A DNA stretch of 64,000 bases from positions 13,753,155 to 13,817,154 of the forward strand of contig NC_087108.1 of the NCBI RefSeq assembly GCF_963855985.1, read 5' to 3'. Source of the stretch: Ostrinia nubilalis (lineage: Eukaryota > Arthropoda > Insecta > Lepidoptera > Crambidae). The notes beneath the pieces are model-generated. The model worked only from the letters and a program-made list of their open reading frames with translations. It made no database searches and was not told where the DNA came from. Each line of letters opens with the position of its first letter. The first letter of the stretch is position 1. A program made the position numbers and the translations under genes. This document shows, piece by piece, positions 33,841-45,388 of this stretch.

Positions 33841-36800
33841 ATGTCGCACGCGGTGGTGCGCGGCGCGCCGACGGCGGCGCAGCGGTACGCGGACGGCGCG
33901 CTGGACGCGTGGCTGCGCGCGCGCGGCCGGGAGCCCTCCCGCGAGGCGCGCGCGCGCGTGTCCGCGGCGCAGCTGCTGCTGCACTGCATGCGCCAGGCGC
34001 CCGACTTCGTCTGCATGGTGAGTGCGGCCGCGCGAGCCCGCCGCCGCCGCTGGGACCTCGCTGTTACCCGTCTGTTCTTGCGCCAGATCAACGGCGCCAC
34101 CGGCGAGCAGACCACGAACCGCGAGATGCTGGAGCTGGCCATCCCTTTCGCGCGCAAGCTGCTCGCCCAGGGCCTGAAGGGGAAGACCGTGATGCTGGTG
34201 GCGCGCGACCACGAGCGCACCGTGGCGGTGTACCTGGGCCTGCTGCTGGCGGGCGTCTTCGCGTCTCTCGCTGATCCTGGTGCCACTAAATGTATGTCGA
34301 CGAACTTCCTAGATTCACGTCAGTGCTAACAGAGATCACTGAGTATTCAAGTTATTTTTTGTGTTTGTATCGTTTTGCATATTAAAACTGTTCTTGTTCC
34401 AGATGAGTTGCAGCACTACTTGCGGCTCGTGGAGCCCGCGCTGGTGTTCTGCGACGAGGCGACGCAGGCGGCGGTGCGCGTCGCGACGGCCGACGCGCCC
34501 GCGCCCGCGCACGTGCTGCCCATACACGACGACGCGCTGCTCGACTACATCCAGGGACACACCGACGACCTTGACTCTTTCGAGTGCGTACTAAACATAA
34601 CGGTGGAGTACAATGAATGACTAATATTGACAGTGATTATTATTCTTCAAATGCACGAAGCCCCAAAATAAGATTAGCTTTGAATAAAAAGTAGGTACTT
34701 AACTTCTTTGTATCCTAATCCTGGTGCCCGAAGCTACTGTGTCTCTTACTTCCATTCTCGTTGTCTCGCATGTGGCACCCGCGTGGTCGTGTGCAGAGCG
34801 GAGGACAGCGAGGAGGGCGCGGCGAGCCTGCTGCTGCCCACGAGCGGCTCCACGGGGCTGCCCAAGGCGGCGCAGTACAACCAGCGCGCGCTGGTGGCGC
34901 AGCTGCCCACCGTCTGGTCGGTTGCACATTGTTAATCATTATTCATTAATAACCAAATCCTTTTCGAATTTTAATTTTTTTTAAACTGCATATTGTCATG
35001 TTTCATATTATTTTTAGACTAAAGCCTGGTCTGTGAGCACGTAGAATTTTGTCCAATGACCCCAAGTTACCCATCCTTATTGCTCGCGCGTAATTATATT
35101 GCTGTCGCGACTGTGCGACGGGCGCCCGCAGTGAGTGTGCGAGCGCGACAGCAACATAATTACGCGCGAGCGATAAGGATGGGTAGCTTGGGGACTTTTC
35201 CTTTGCAAAGTTTTATACTTTGCAAATTCCTGGTTAAAAAAAAGTTACGTCCACAGGATGCTAGTGTCCGACCGAATGTTCGGTTTCGGTTTCGTTTTCG
35301 GTTGAGTTTCGGTAAAAACACGAGTTTCGGTTTAGTTTCGTTTTCGGCGGCAAACTTGCCGAAACTACGACCGAAACCGAATGTGCATTACGATCATAGT
35401 TTATACTTAATTTATAGTATTATACAATGTGTCCGGGCATGTAGTGATCAAACTTTAAGGGCGTTATCTATGGACAATTTTATCGATGAAAATACTTCAA
35501 ATTTGGGGCTTGACCCATTTCTCAAAAAAATACAAGGCTTTAAGTTTTTCATTTTTATGTCATGCGATAGCTGATAAAATGTTCTATTAGTAAAGTAGAA
35601 AACAGAAACAAGTTTCATACATTTTAAGGAAGTAGGAATGGATTTAAGTAGAAAAAAACATGACTATTTTCAGTTATTTTCCAACACAAGAAAAACCAGT
35701 AGGCCTAAGATGCGCGCCGTGATAACTTTTATCGACGTCAATTTGTATGGGCAAAATCGATAAAATGGCGTGATAACCGCCTATCACGGCGCGCATCTTA
35801 GGCCTACTGGTCGTTAAAGTATGTCTTATTTGCATTGTATTATTAGTATTTGAGCTATTCTACAAAACGAATGTAAATTTATTAGTCTACGTCTATTACT
35901 TTCGAAGCTATTGTTGAACAAAGATACCCCTTCCCAGCCGGTTCTATAGCGCGGCTAGTCATGTAGTCGGAGTAGGTTGTGCGATTCTTTCAGGCAGTGC
36001 ATTTTGGCATTTCTTTATTTTTCCCTCAAAATATGAGCCTTGTAAGGAAGTTTCGGTTTCGGTTTCGGTTTCGGCCGAAATAGACACCGTTGCCGAAATT
36101 CGTTTTCGGTTTCGGTTTCGGTCGTAAAACTAGTTTCGGTCGGACACTAGGATGCACTACGAGAAGTTCCCCACGCCAACGGAGCGCGTGATGTTGCTCT
36201 CGACCCCGCAGTGGGGTACCTTCACCATCACCGTTACCACGTGCTGTGTGTACAACGTCACACTGGTCATGTCTCCAAAAGAGGCTACCGTGGAAAATGT
36301 ACTCGACATGATGCAAAGATGCAGGGTATGACATGAATGAATAACTCTGAAGGTGGCATTGCTAGTGTCGTTGAGGTCGTTACATAACGAGTGGATTGTG
36401 TTATGTTGGCAGCCAACTTGGACGTTCTTCGGACCGCCGTTCGCCAAGCAGCTGGCCAAGGCGGCGACGCCGGACCACTTCTCGTCGCTGGAGACCGTGA
36501 TGACGCTCGGCTCGCAGGTGTCGCCCAACATCATGACCCTTCTAAAGGTAACAACATTTTAGTTATGTTTTATCTAACACATAGATTTTTAAACTTAAAT
36601 GTCATACATACAAAAATGAATTGAAATGGTTTGAGCGTTTACAGGAAAAAATGGCTCCGGACAGCAACGTGTGCGAAGGTTATGGCATGACGGAGGTGCA
36701 CGGCTTCGTCACCGTGGCCGAGCGGGACGCCGCGCCGGGCTGCAACGGTCGCTGCGCCAACATCTTCCACTACCGGGTGAGGCGCCGGCACACTCACTTG

Positions 36801-38718
36801 ACGTTGAGCGACGCGTATGGTGTTTACCTGAAATAGTTTAGATGAATATAATGCTCCTAACGCGTGGGTACTGAGTCTTCAATTTGAATTGTCTAGATTT
36901 ATATAATCTAGCTAGAGCCTGGTCTAGATGACGATTACATCACACTTACAATCCCATCCTAATTGGGGGGAGTGGGGGGACTGGGTTGGGATTGGGATTT
37001 TTTCCTTATATTTGAATGGTTAATCACTAATAAGTGAATATCTACTATTGTTTTGCAGCTCGTTAAAAGCGAGGATGAAGATGCTGCCACTGACGAAGAA
37101 GGAGAACTTATCGTTAAGGGCTCTACTATTATTAAGGTAAGCTCGTTTCTAAAAAGTCTTAATTTTTTTAAAGTTCGGGCCTGAAAATCACTAGACCAAT
37201 ATGCTTAGACTTGTAGATTACTTACTTTCTTCTTAATTTCTTCTTCTTACTTTATCAAAATGTACTAAATTACACAATTTACTAAGTCTTCAAAGTTTTC
37301 TATAGACGACAGTCATCATTAAATTTCAGCCATAAGATGTCGACTGCTGAACATAAGCAACCCCCAATGATTTCCATATCGCGTGGTTGGTAGCGGTCTG
37401 CATCCAGCGCTTTCGTGCTATCTTTATGAGGTCGTCGGTCCAGCTTGTGGGTGGACGTCTCACGCTGCGTTTTTCGATACCTACGTGACCCCCACTTCAG
37501 AAGTTTGCTGCCCTTATCGGCCGTCAGTTCTGTGTACATTGTGCCCTGTCTATTGCCACTTCAGCTTGCTAATCTGGCGGGCTATGTCAGCGACTTTAGT
37601 TCGTTTACGGATCTCCTCATTTCCGATTGGATCATGTAAAGACACCGAGCATAGCCCTTTCCATAACACGCTGTGCAACTTTGAGCTTATTTATGAGGCC
37701 TATAGTGAGAGCCCACGTTTCGGAGCCATAATTATTCAAATTCTAATATTTTATTAAATCAGACTAAAATTATGTCGATGAGACGACACTATAGGAAGTT
37801 AATAGTGTTATATTTTATCAGACGCCAAAGTAATAAACGTAATACGCTGCGCTACCTTGTTATAATATTTACCCGACTGCACCAGAAGGAACATAAACAT
37901 AGTGATACTACCTAATGTAACGTCACCATTTTACCTATGATTCACAATAAATGATTTTGTATTTGTATTTAAGGAGGGTTATTTAACATACCTACTAAGA
38001 AGTGTTACTGAGTGGACTCATTTAATTTTCATGAACTTGCTTGAATGGTTATGATTTGAGTGCAGTTTTGCGTGTTTCTCCGTCTCGTCTCTCTGAAACA
38101 TCGTTTGTCTCCTCCAGGGCTACTATAAGAACGAGTCAGAGCTGGCGGAGAGCATGACGGCGGACGGCTGGTTCCGTACGGGTGACATCTTCCGCCAGGA
38201 CCGCGCGCGCCGTCTCTACTACTGCCGCCGCATCAAGTTCTGCTTCATTTACGAGAACTTGCTGGTGAGTCGGACACGTATACCTACTGCAATGCATTAA
38301 TTGAGTTTAATAAGTGAAGCGAGGGTCACTGTCGTGCCGACGCAGGTGTCGCCCGAGGAGCTGGAGCGCGTGGTGGGGCAGCTGCCGGGCGTGGCGGAGT
38401 GCGTGGTGAGCGACAGCGCGCGCGGGCCCGCGGCCGCCGTGGTGCTGCGCGCCGGCGCCAGCGAGCCCGACGCGCGCCGCGCCATCCACCGCGTCGTCGA
38501 GAGTGAGTACACGCGCGAGCCTCGCGGGAGGCGGCTAGCACGCGCCAGGCCTCGCTGACCCGCTCTGCTTGCCCGCAGCGACGCTGAGCGACCACAAGCG
38601 GCTGCGCGGGGGCGTCGCGTTCGTGGCCGCCATCCCGCGCACGCACACCGGCAAGGCGCACCGCAAACAAGCCAAGGACCTCATCCAGCGCCTCATAGAG
38701 GAGGGCAGCTGTTACTAA
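33841..38718 (+). CDS. ANL-superfamily acyl-CoA synthetase / luciferase-like enzyme, copy C (548 aa)
   Basis: Eleven exons: 33841-34017, 34087-34291, 34403-34583, 34797-34916, 36151-36325, 36413-36547, 36645-36776, 37059-37136, 38118-38264, 38346-38502 and 38579-38718. They total 1647 nt in one open frame, with all boundaries at the same codon positions as copy B. Motifs TSGSTGLPK (203-211), GYGMTE, GW-x-x-TGD and PRTHTGK (Lys528) are kept; the C-terminus is GSCY. Compared with B, exons 1-4 and 10-11 are almost identical, whereas exon 7 differs strongly (CEGYGMTEVHGFVTVAERDA against CDGFGMTEAHGFLAVAPRGA). An 888-bp MITE sits at the exon-5 acceptor and the duplicated target restores an AG. Function as for copy B; differences in exon 7, near the acyl pocket, could change substrate choice (inference). 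Confidence 0.82.
35060..35193. repeat. 134-bp palindromic element in intron 4 of copy C
   Basis: It is the same palindrome as at 8325-8461, reading CCCCAAGTTACCCATCCTTA ... and the reverse complement, with the GC-rich centre inverted relative to copy A as expected for an inverted duplicate. Confidence 0.8.
35262..36149. mobile_element. 888-bp MITE inserted at the exon-5 splice acceptor of copy C
   Basis: Inverted ends TAGTGTCCGACCGAA (35262-35276 and 36135-36149) are flanked by GGATGC at 35256-35261 and 36150-36155, a 6-bp duplication that contains the first exon bases. Subterminal regions are rich in TTCGGTTTCGG repeats in opposite orientations. The original acceptor CAG (35254-35256) lies upstream of the MITE, and the new one is TAG (36148-36150). 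No transposase was seen. End sequence and subterminal repeats resemble hAT MITEs, but the 6-bp duplication is atypical. Confidence 0.87.
35696..35810. repeat. 115-bp palindrome nested in the MITE
   Basis: 29-bp perfect arms (CCAGTAGGCCTAAGATGCGC then GCCGTGATA and the reverse complement) surround a 57-bp centre. It may be a second, smaller MITE inserted into the larger one. Confidence 0.75.
37300..37745 (-). pseudogene. RTE/craft-type non-LTR RT C-terminal fragment in intron 8 of copy C
   Basis: The minus strand reads YGSETWALTIGLINKLKVAQ, RVMERAMLGVSL, NEEIRKRTKVADIA and later HMEIIGGCLCSAVDILWLKF, the conserved tail of RTE-type ORFs common in Lepidoptera, with internal stops and frameshifts. 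It lies opposite to the gene and is intronic. Confidence 0.75.
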
Positions 38719-40854
38719 TTATTACACTATTTACGAATTGTAAGAAGCCAAATTCAATGATAAGAAAATTATTATTATTGTTAAATTTGCGGTCAAGGAC
38801 AAAGTACAGGAAATTAGGCAACAAGCAGTTGATTGATGAATGGAAGAGCTAGAATTCAAGGAACTACAATTTGTTTTACTGTAGATGTTTATTGCAATTA
38901 ATATTATAGCAGGAGGCAAGACACAAAAAAAATTTTGTTTCAAAAATTTCACTTGTTACTTAAGATATTCTTAGTAATAAAGGACATTTAAAGCAGGTAC
39001 CTACATAATTTAGGTGCAATACCTACGAAATGATGTAACATTAAGCACGATTGTTGTCTAGAAAATAAATGTGTTCCTCCATTGTTTTAATATAAAATAT
39101 AAAATGTTACAGTGTATTACATCAATAAAAATATTCTTATTCTTATTCTATTCTTATTCTTATTGTCAGTATTAAAATACCTACAGTTTAAAAATTCGAC
39201 AGGTTTGCTAATTTACTCTGTAGCTTAGTTCCCCGCAAGCAAAGTCGTGGGTCCCACCTGGGGCAGCAGTGCGTTTGTTGTAGTTTATTTAACACTAGCT
39301 TTCCGCCCGCGGCTTCGCCCGCGTGGAATTTTGTCTGTCACAGAAAAACTTTATCCTATGTTCTTTCCCGGGACTCAAACTATCTCTATGCCAAATTTCA
39401 TCAAAATCGGTTGCGAGGTTTAAGCGGGAAAGCGTAACAGACAGACAGACAGACAGAGTTACTTTCGCATTTATAATATTAGTTGGGATGGGATAAGCAG
39501 TGGTTATTAGTCTGTTATTATTTCACAGATGTTTTCCGAACAAAATAAAATAAATAAATACTTTCGTATTTAAAAAGTTTCTATGGACAAGCAAAGCCGT
39601 GAATTTTATTTAAACACTATAATTAAATTAAATAGACTAAAATAATACTACTTACTTAAAACTAAATAAATGTTTTATTTAAACAATACCTAAGTATTTT
39701 AATTACCTCTACACATATATGTAGTACATACATACAGGAACAGATATTAATATTTAAATTCTATGACTGTAATAATGTCTATGTTATTCAGGGCACTTAC
39801 ACACGCCCCATATACGACCTATATTAATGTACTTACCTATAACTTGCTCTACCATTATACGTACTCTACCATAAGAGTTTGGGTCTGTAGAGTATGTAAT
39901 AGTTAAAATAAAAGAAATATTTAGCAAAACGCGTTTAGTGACATAGTGACTCAACTTCGTTTTGTTTTAATAAGTATGATATTATTTAATGTCAAGAACT
40001 TGTTTTGGTTTTTTGTGCATTAGAATTTGGGCAGGCTTTAATGAGGCCATAATTTTAAAGGTAAATTAATTATATTGACGGAACAACGCGTGCGAGTAAT
40101 TTGTTTCTCAAGCGATTAAACATGGCGTGTCGCGCGTTTCCGCGTGCGTCGCATCATCGACTTAGGTGACGCTTCGAGGATATTCATCCTCGGATTATTG
40201 TCTCCCTATCTAATTGTTAGGTGTCGAATCATCCGCAGAATATTTAGCTTTGGATGAAACGTCACCGTTTCAAACTTATAAGTGCCAGATCTAATACTCA
40301 TTATTTTATCTTATTCATAATTTTATTTAGACTCCGTCATCTGACCTGTTTTACCACTTGCCGCTAAAGATTGATTGTTGGCTTTTTAAAACTAATAATG
40401 CTGTCTTTTTTGTTGGATGGCGTTAATTATGTCACATGTGTATAACTCTCCGAAGTTTTACTAGGAACTGGTGAAACTGGCTTTAGTAGATTGGTAACTA
40501 TTTTTTTAACATCGTGGGTATAAAATATCGACAGCTGTTTTCAATTTAGCTGTTCACAGTACACATGCATGGATCAGGATGTACGTACAAGCCGACTAAA
40601 GTAGCCTGGTAATAAAGCAGAGAGTGGAAGTACGATCTTTCGATATCTTATTAACTTAGCGGTGGGTGGACAAAACTCAATCAGGCTATCAATAAAATAT
40701 CGGCGCGGCGAGAGCGACGATGAAAGTCGCGGGCACAGCGCGTCCATAAAAACTGTGATTGAATTGCGCGGGCTCTCAGGCGGCGTAGTGCAGCCAACTC
40801 GAGCAGGCGCGAGGAGATTGGAGATCTTGCAATCGAATAAAGTTGACTAGCATT
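38719..40854. other. 3' flank of copy C and intergenic region
   Basis: 38719-39800 is homologous to the 3' flank of copy B, interrupted by the repeat at 39295-39489. A (TTCTTA)n run at 39128-39166 looks like a LINE tail. TATAAAA at 40517 was noted without support for a gene. No coding region was recognised in 39800-40854. Confidence 0.5.
39295..39489 (+). repeat. Second copy of the (GACA)n dispersed repeat
   Basis: It has the same ends as 60-322 (CTAGCTTTCCGCCC ... CATTTATAATATTAGTTGGG) with a shorter internal part and only about five GACA units. It lies in the duplicated 3' flank of copy C and is absent from the copy B flank, so it was inserted after the duplication. Confidence 0.8.
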
Positions 40855-41399
40855 TACACGGCATCAGACAGCGCCTATCAACCACGGTTCAGTCACGCAT
40901 TTTAACCTTCTTCGGCCATGTATCTCGGCGCAGTAATGACTCCATAGAGCGTCTCGTAGTGCAGGGAAAAGTTGAGGGTGTGTAATGTATGATATAACTA
41001 CATATCATATAACTAGCTTTGGTCGCCCGCTACGCGGGCTACAAAAGCTAGATCTGCGATGCTGGCCGCTCCGGGCTTCGCCCTACGCGGCGCTCGGCCT
41101 GCGGCCTCGCATTCGGAGCTCGGCCTTCGGCCTCGCAAAAATTGCAGGGGGGCGTTGTCGTTTGTCACGGTGCTCTTGTGCTTTTTTGACGCAACACAAG
41201 TAAATCTATGGCGACTGTGGGGATTTGAACCATCGCTCGGCCTTCGGCCTCGCCTTTCTGTCTGTCACTGGGCTCTAGTCCTTTTTTGACGCATTAAAAA
41301 TAAATCTATGGCGACTCACAGGCTTTAAACTATCGCTCGGCCTTCGGCCTCGCCTTTTTCTACGTTAACCAAGCCCCCCTGCATACAATTTGTATGGAA

Positions 41400-42560
41400 A
41401 ACTCAGTTCCATTTGGAAAATGGGTAACTGCTTAGCGGCCATCTTGGATTTCCAAAATTTTGCATTTTTCCCTTAATCTGGACGATTTTCCGCGCCGAAC
41501 CCTATTTTTCATTTTTTTCTATCCTCACCCAGTCCCGTGAAACAATTCCTTAAAACCACCCAAGTCCCAAAATTTTGAGTTCCCCTAACTCCCAGTGTTG
41601 CCAGGTGATCGAGATAAAAATAGTCAAATGTCATTAGTTTGACCTATTTGCAGGAGGCGTCATCCAAATTTCTGACCGGAAGTCGTTATTTCCATTTTTT
41701 AAATTTTTTGACCAAATCTTCCAAAGTATGGCAACACTGGAAATTTTTGTTTTCCCAAACGATACTCCTTGACAAACTACGTAATCGCCCGATACAACTC
41801 GACTTTCCCAAATGTTGCCAACTGCCCGAAAAATGCATTTGAAAAATCGAAAGTCTGAAACTTTTTACAAAATGGCCACTCACTCGGTCGCCATCTTGAT
41901 TTTCTGACATTTCGGATTTTTCCCATAGTCTGGATCGTATAACCGACCAAACCCCATTTTTAGACTTTTCCTCCCATATCTCCTTCTGTCCGTCCTTAAC
42001 TTTAAAGACACCCATGTCGAAAAAAATACTTTTCCGCGTAGCTCCCAGTGTTGCCAGGTGATCGAGATGAAAATGGTCAAATGTCATTTGCACGACCCCT
42101 TTGCAGGAGGCGTCGTCCAACTTTTTGACCGGAAATCGTTATTTCTACTTTCGACATTTTTGGACCAAATCTCCTAAGGTATGGCAACACTGGAGAAATT
42201 TCTTCACCCAAGCGAAAACTCTCGACAGGATACACAACCGCCTCATACAACTCGACTTTCAAAAATGTTGCCAAGTTCTCGAAAAATGGATTCCAAAATT
42301 TCGAAATTTTCAACTTTTTACAAAATGGCCGCCCACGCCGCCGCCATCTTGATTTTCTGACATTTCGGATTTGTCCCATAATCTGGGTCGTATATCCGAC
42401 CAAACGTCATTTTTATTTTTTTTCTGCCATAATTCTTTCTGTCTGTCACTAACTTTAAAGACACCCATGTCGCAAAAAAAACTTTTCCCCATAACTTTCA
42501 GTGTTGCCAGACTTTTTTGATAAAAATGGTGAAATGTCATTCGGGTCCCCAAATGTCACC
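41400..42560. repeat. Three diverged ~455-bp tandem blocks
   Basis: GTGTTGCCAGGTGATCGAGA occurs at about 41594 and 42048, with a third diverged GTGTTGCCAG at about 42503, giving a period near 455 bp. Each block contains the sequence TATGGCAACACTGG and CGCCATCTTGATTTTCTGAC. The open frames inside (up to 144 codons) are not conserved between blocks. Confidence 0.75.
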
Positions 42561-43553
42561 AGACTGCATTCCAAGTTTATGGAATTTCTGGAAATTTCCA
42601 TTTTCTACTATCCGGGGCCATGGTGGAAAATTTTCTTCCAAAATGGTAGTTTTTTCCGATTCATGGCAACACTCGAATAACAGACCAACAATCGCCCGGA
42701 ACATTGTACCCCACTCCGATGTCGCCATCTACCGGAAAATTCGTGTCAAACTTTGGGAATTTTTTGATCGCAACAAAATGGCCGACAGCTCAGCCGCCAT
42801 CTTGTTTTTTGATAATCTGTGCATGTGGCTCTAAAGAAGACTATACATGTCACAAACACCCAAAAGAAATTTTCAAAAACAATTGCGCATCTCGGAGTGA
42901 CACCTCCCTAAAAACACCTCGAAATCGCATTTTCAATCCAAGATGGCGGCGCGGCCATTTTGTTTTTCCGTTTTTTTCTCAAATTTTTTAACACATCTTG
43001 GCAACCCCAACAAACTCCCAAAAAAGAAAAAATTCAGGACTGAAAACAAAAAAGTTGGTGTTTCAAAAAGTGCCGCCATTTTGTTTTTTGGTTCAAAAAA
43101 TCTAGTAAAGCTGGCAGTCGAAAAATCTAGTTTAAAACAAACACCAAAAATTTTACCCATCTCCCCTTTAAATACCCCAAAAATACCCCTGATCAGTCAG
43201 TGAGTCAGTCAGTGGTAATCGAGCTTTATATAATATAGATACTTAAAGGATATAACATCAAATTATATACAATCGTTTAATATAATAATTATTTACTATA
43301 ATAAACGAATAATATATTTTTAAAACGAATAATTTTAAGACAAATAACTATTAACTGATATAAAATGGTTTGATATAATGAATATTTTCTATAAAACTTA
43401 CAATGTATACTATTTAAAACAAATAACATTCAAATCATATAAAAATAAAATGTCGAACAATCAAATGAGATAAAATTCTTTTCCTATAAAACTTAAATCA
43501 TATAACAATAATAATTTTATATAAAGTTAATTTATTATAATAAGCATTGCATG

Positions 43554-43702
43554 CAGCAAGCAAGCAAGCGAGCAAGCAAGCAAGCTAGCAAGCAAGCTAG
43601 CATGCAGGCAAGCAAGCAGGCAAGCAAGCTAGCAAGCAAGCAAGCAAGCAGGCAGGCAAGCAAGCAAGCAAGCAAGCAAACAAGCAAGCAGGCATGCAGC
43701 AT
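43554..43702. repeat. (GCAA)n microsatellite
   Basis: Uninterrupted GCAAGCAAGCAA with sporadic CTAG, GGCA and TGCA variants spans about 150 bp. The Cys/Leu/Ala-rich ORF on the other strand is a product of this repeat. Confidence 0.9.
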
Positions 43703-44535
43703 GCAAATTTGACTAAAAACTTGAGACTTCTGTCACGGCTCCGGCACTGCGGGGCTCTGGCGATCCCTCGCGTGCTAATCGTCGCAGATGGCTTTCGCTC
43801 GACACCGCGTCTTCGCCGCGGCGCCTCGCTTCCAGCCACCTGCTCCTCAGCCAGCGGGCCGCCTCGCCCCTCCGTGCCTTCGCGCTTCTAAATTACACTC
43901 TAGGGGTAGGGCAGACAAGACTACGTGGAGTCGGTTTTACGGCGATTCGTTTTTGTCACTAAAGTCATTTATAAGTCAAGCTAAAAAAGAACATACTTAA
44001 AGTTATATCTATCAGAAATTATATCAAGTAAAGAGTATAACAAATAATATTTATTACAAGTAATGGTTATGTGAAATAATATTTATATTAAACAAAATTA
44101 CATCAAATGAGTCTTAGATTAAGTAAGGTTTTATATCAAATGTCTTTATGCGTTGTGATTAGTATCTGAAATGATATTATTAGAAATGATTTTGAAGTAA
44201 ACATTATATGTTAAAAAATTATATCAAGTGTTATTATAACATACGTTTATTATACAATATGAACGTTATTGACATGAATTTATATCATATAAACTTATAT
44301 AAACTGTCACGCACCCAAAAGTTGAGGGCACCAGACCACGTGGTAGATCACCAATGAGATGGACGGACCAGATCAAGGCCGCAACTAAGTGCTCGGTTAG
44401 CGAAAGTACCCGGAAAGCTGCAGTCCGCGAGGAATGGCGCCGTATTACGAGGAACATCACTCTGAATCGTGATTCAAAATGATGACCACGACCACTCTGA
44501 CAAGAGTGTACCGACTGAGAAGAAGAAGAAGAAGC

Positions 44536-45388
44536 ATTTACACATTATAATTTATGTAAATAACTTACATTTGAGGGTAAAGTGTTAAGTACTATTAGAT
44601 ATCGTAAAGAAAGCTCTAGATCGTAGTTTCAGTTACACTTTATCACGCACGATACTCGTAAGCGATAATAAATAACAGCGACGCTTTTATGTGCAATGTG
44701 CATGAAACGTTTTTTTTTAATTTGTTTCTGGGGCTTAGCTAAGACTTCTTACATCTCTTAGGAATCGATATGTTTTTCAGACTACACAAGAACAGATGAA
44801 AAAGCTATTCTCGGTGCCACGGAATGGAGGTTTATTGTTGTCTGTTGCACTCCCCATCTCGCAAGCTACCTCATCGCGCGAAGAGGAACGCAGCAGGCTC
44901 ACTAGCACGCACGAGGCAAACTATACATAATCATAATTAATTATGCTCGACCCACTCTGAGATAACCTCTTTATTTATCACGCTTGTACGAAGGGTGTAA
45001 CTATTTATTAAATATAGTAAACATTGTGTCTTTTTGTTAAAATTCATGGTGAAATTAAAATGAAAATTATTGTTATCTTAGCTGAATGAGAGTTTTCCAG
45101 AGTATTCTGGTAGGCCGAGCGGGACTAAGCCCGGCCGTTGGCCGCCAGGGGTTCGTCGCGACGGCTCTATTCAGCACTGAAAGCTTTTACTGACAACGGC
45201 TCTTTGTTCGAAGTCAATTACTGTTCACTTGTTACCTTTATCTTTGCTACGGAATGCGCAACCTTTCCGTTTATTTGGCCGCGACTCTATCAAATATTGC
45301 CGATGAATGGTTTACGATTTACGAGGTATTAAAAAAAAACTACCTACTAGATCGCGTTCAAAACAATTTACGTTGGTAGTTTTTATAC
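44536..45388. other. Intergenic, nothing recognised
   Basis: There is a GC-rich stretch at 45100-45180 (GGCCGAGCGGGACTAAGCCC) but no convincing ORF, RNA gene or repeat boundary. Confidence 0.35.

Larger units (their letters stand above)
40979..44316. mobile_element. Unclassified 3.3-kb insertion with internal tandem blocks
   Basis: It is bounded by the 12-bp duplication AAAAGTTGAGGG. Parts in order are a short AT-rich end (ATATAACTACATATCATATA); a GC-rich block repeating CTCGGCCTTCGGCCTCGC (41040-41360); three diverged ~455-bp tandem blocks (about 41400-42560), each with ATGGC(C/A)GCC...CGCCATCTTGATTTTC and GTGTTGCCAG; a (CAGT)n tract at 43195; AT-rich sequence with ATATAAAAT-type motifs; a (GCAA)n microsatellite; and a GC patch (43735-43890). 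No transposase or RT was recognised. Pieces may be nested insertions. Confidence 0.6.
40855..44535 (+). pseudogene. Non-LTR retrotransposon ORF end, split by a 3.3-kb insertion
   Basis: 40890-40978 reads RILTFFGHVSRRSNDSIERL and VVQGKVEG. Coding resumes at 44320 with KVEGTRPRGRSPMRWTDQI and KAATKCSVSESTRKAAVREEW, then RRITRNI, ending in a (GAA)n tail near 44518. AAAAGTTGAGGG is repeated at 40967-40978 and 44317-44328, so the intervening 3338 bp is an insertion with a 12-bp target duplication. The family is an RTE- or L2-like non-LTR clade with an A/GAA-rich tail. Confidence 0.8.

Noticed and set aside
40510..40560. TATAAAA followed by TTCAATT and TCACAGT as a promoter
   Set aside because: No gene or conserved sequence follows; spacing is only approximate.
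41686..42403. Overlapping ORFs with similar proteins (KSEMSENQDG) on the minus strand
   Set aside because: They reflect the ~455-bp tandem blocks; frames and stops differ between blocks and no family was recognised.
43597..43839. Cys/Leu/Ala-rich ORF (repeated ACLLACLPAC)
   Set aside because: Direct translation of the (GCAA)n microsatellite.
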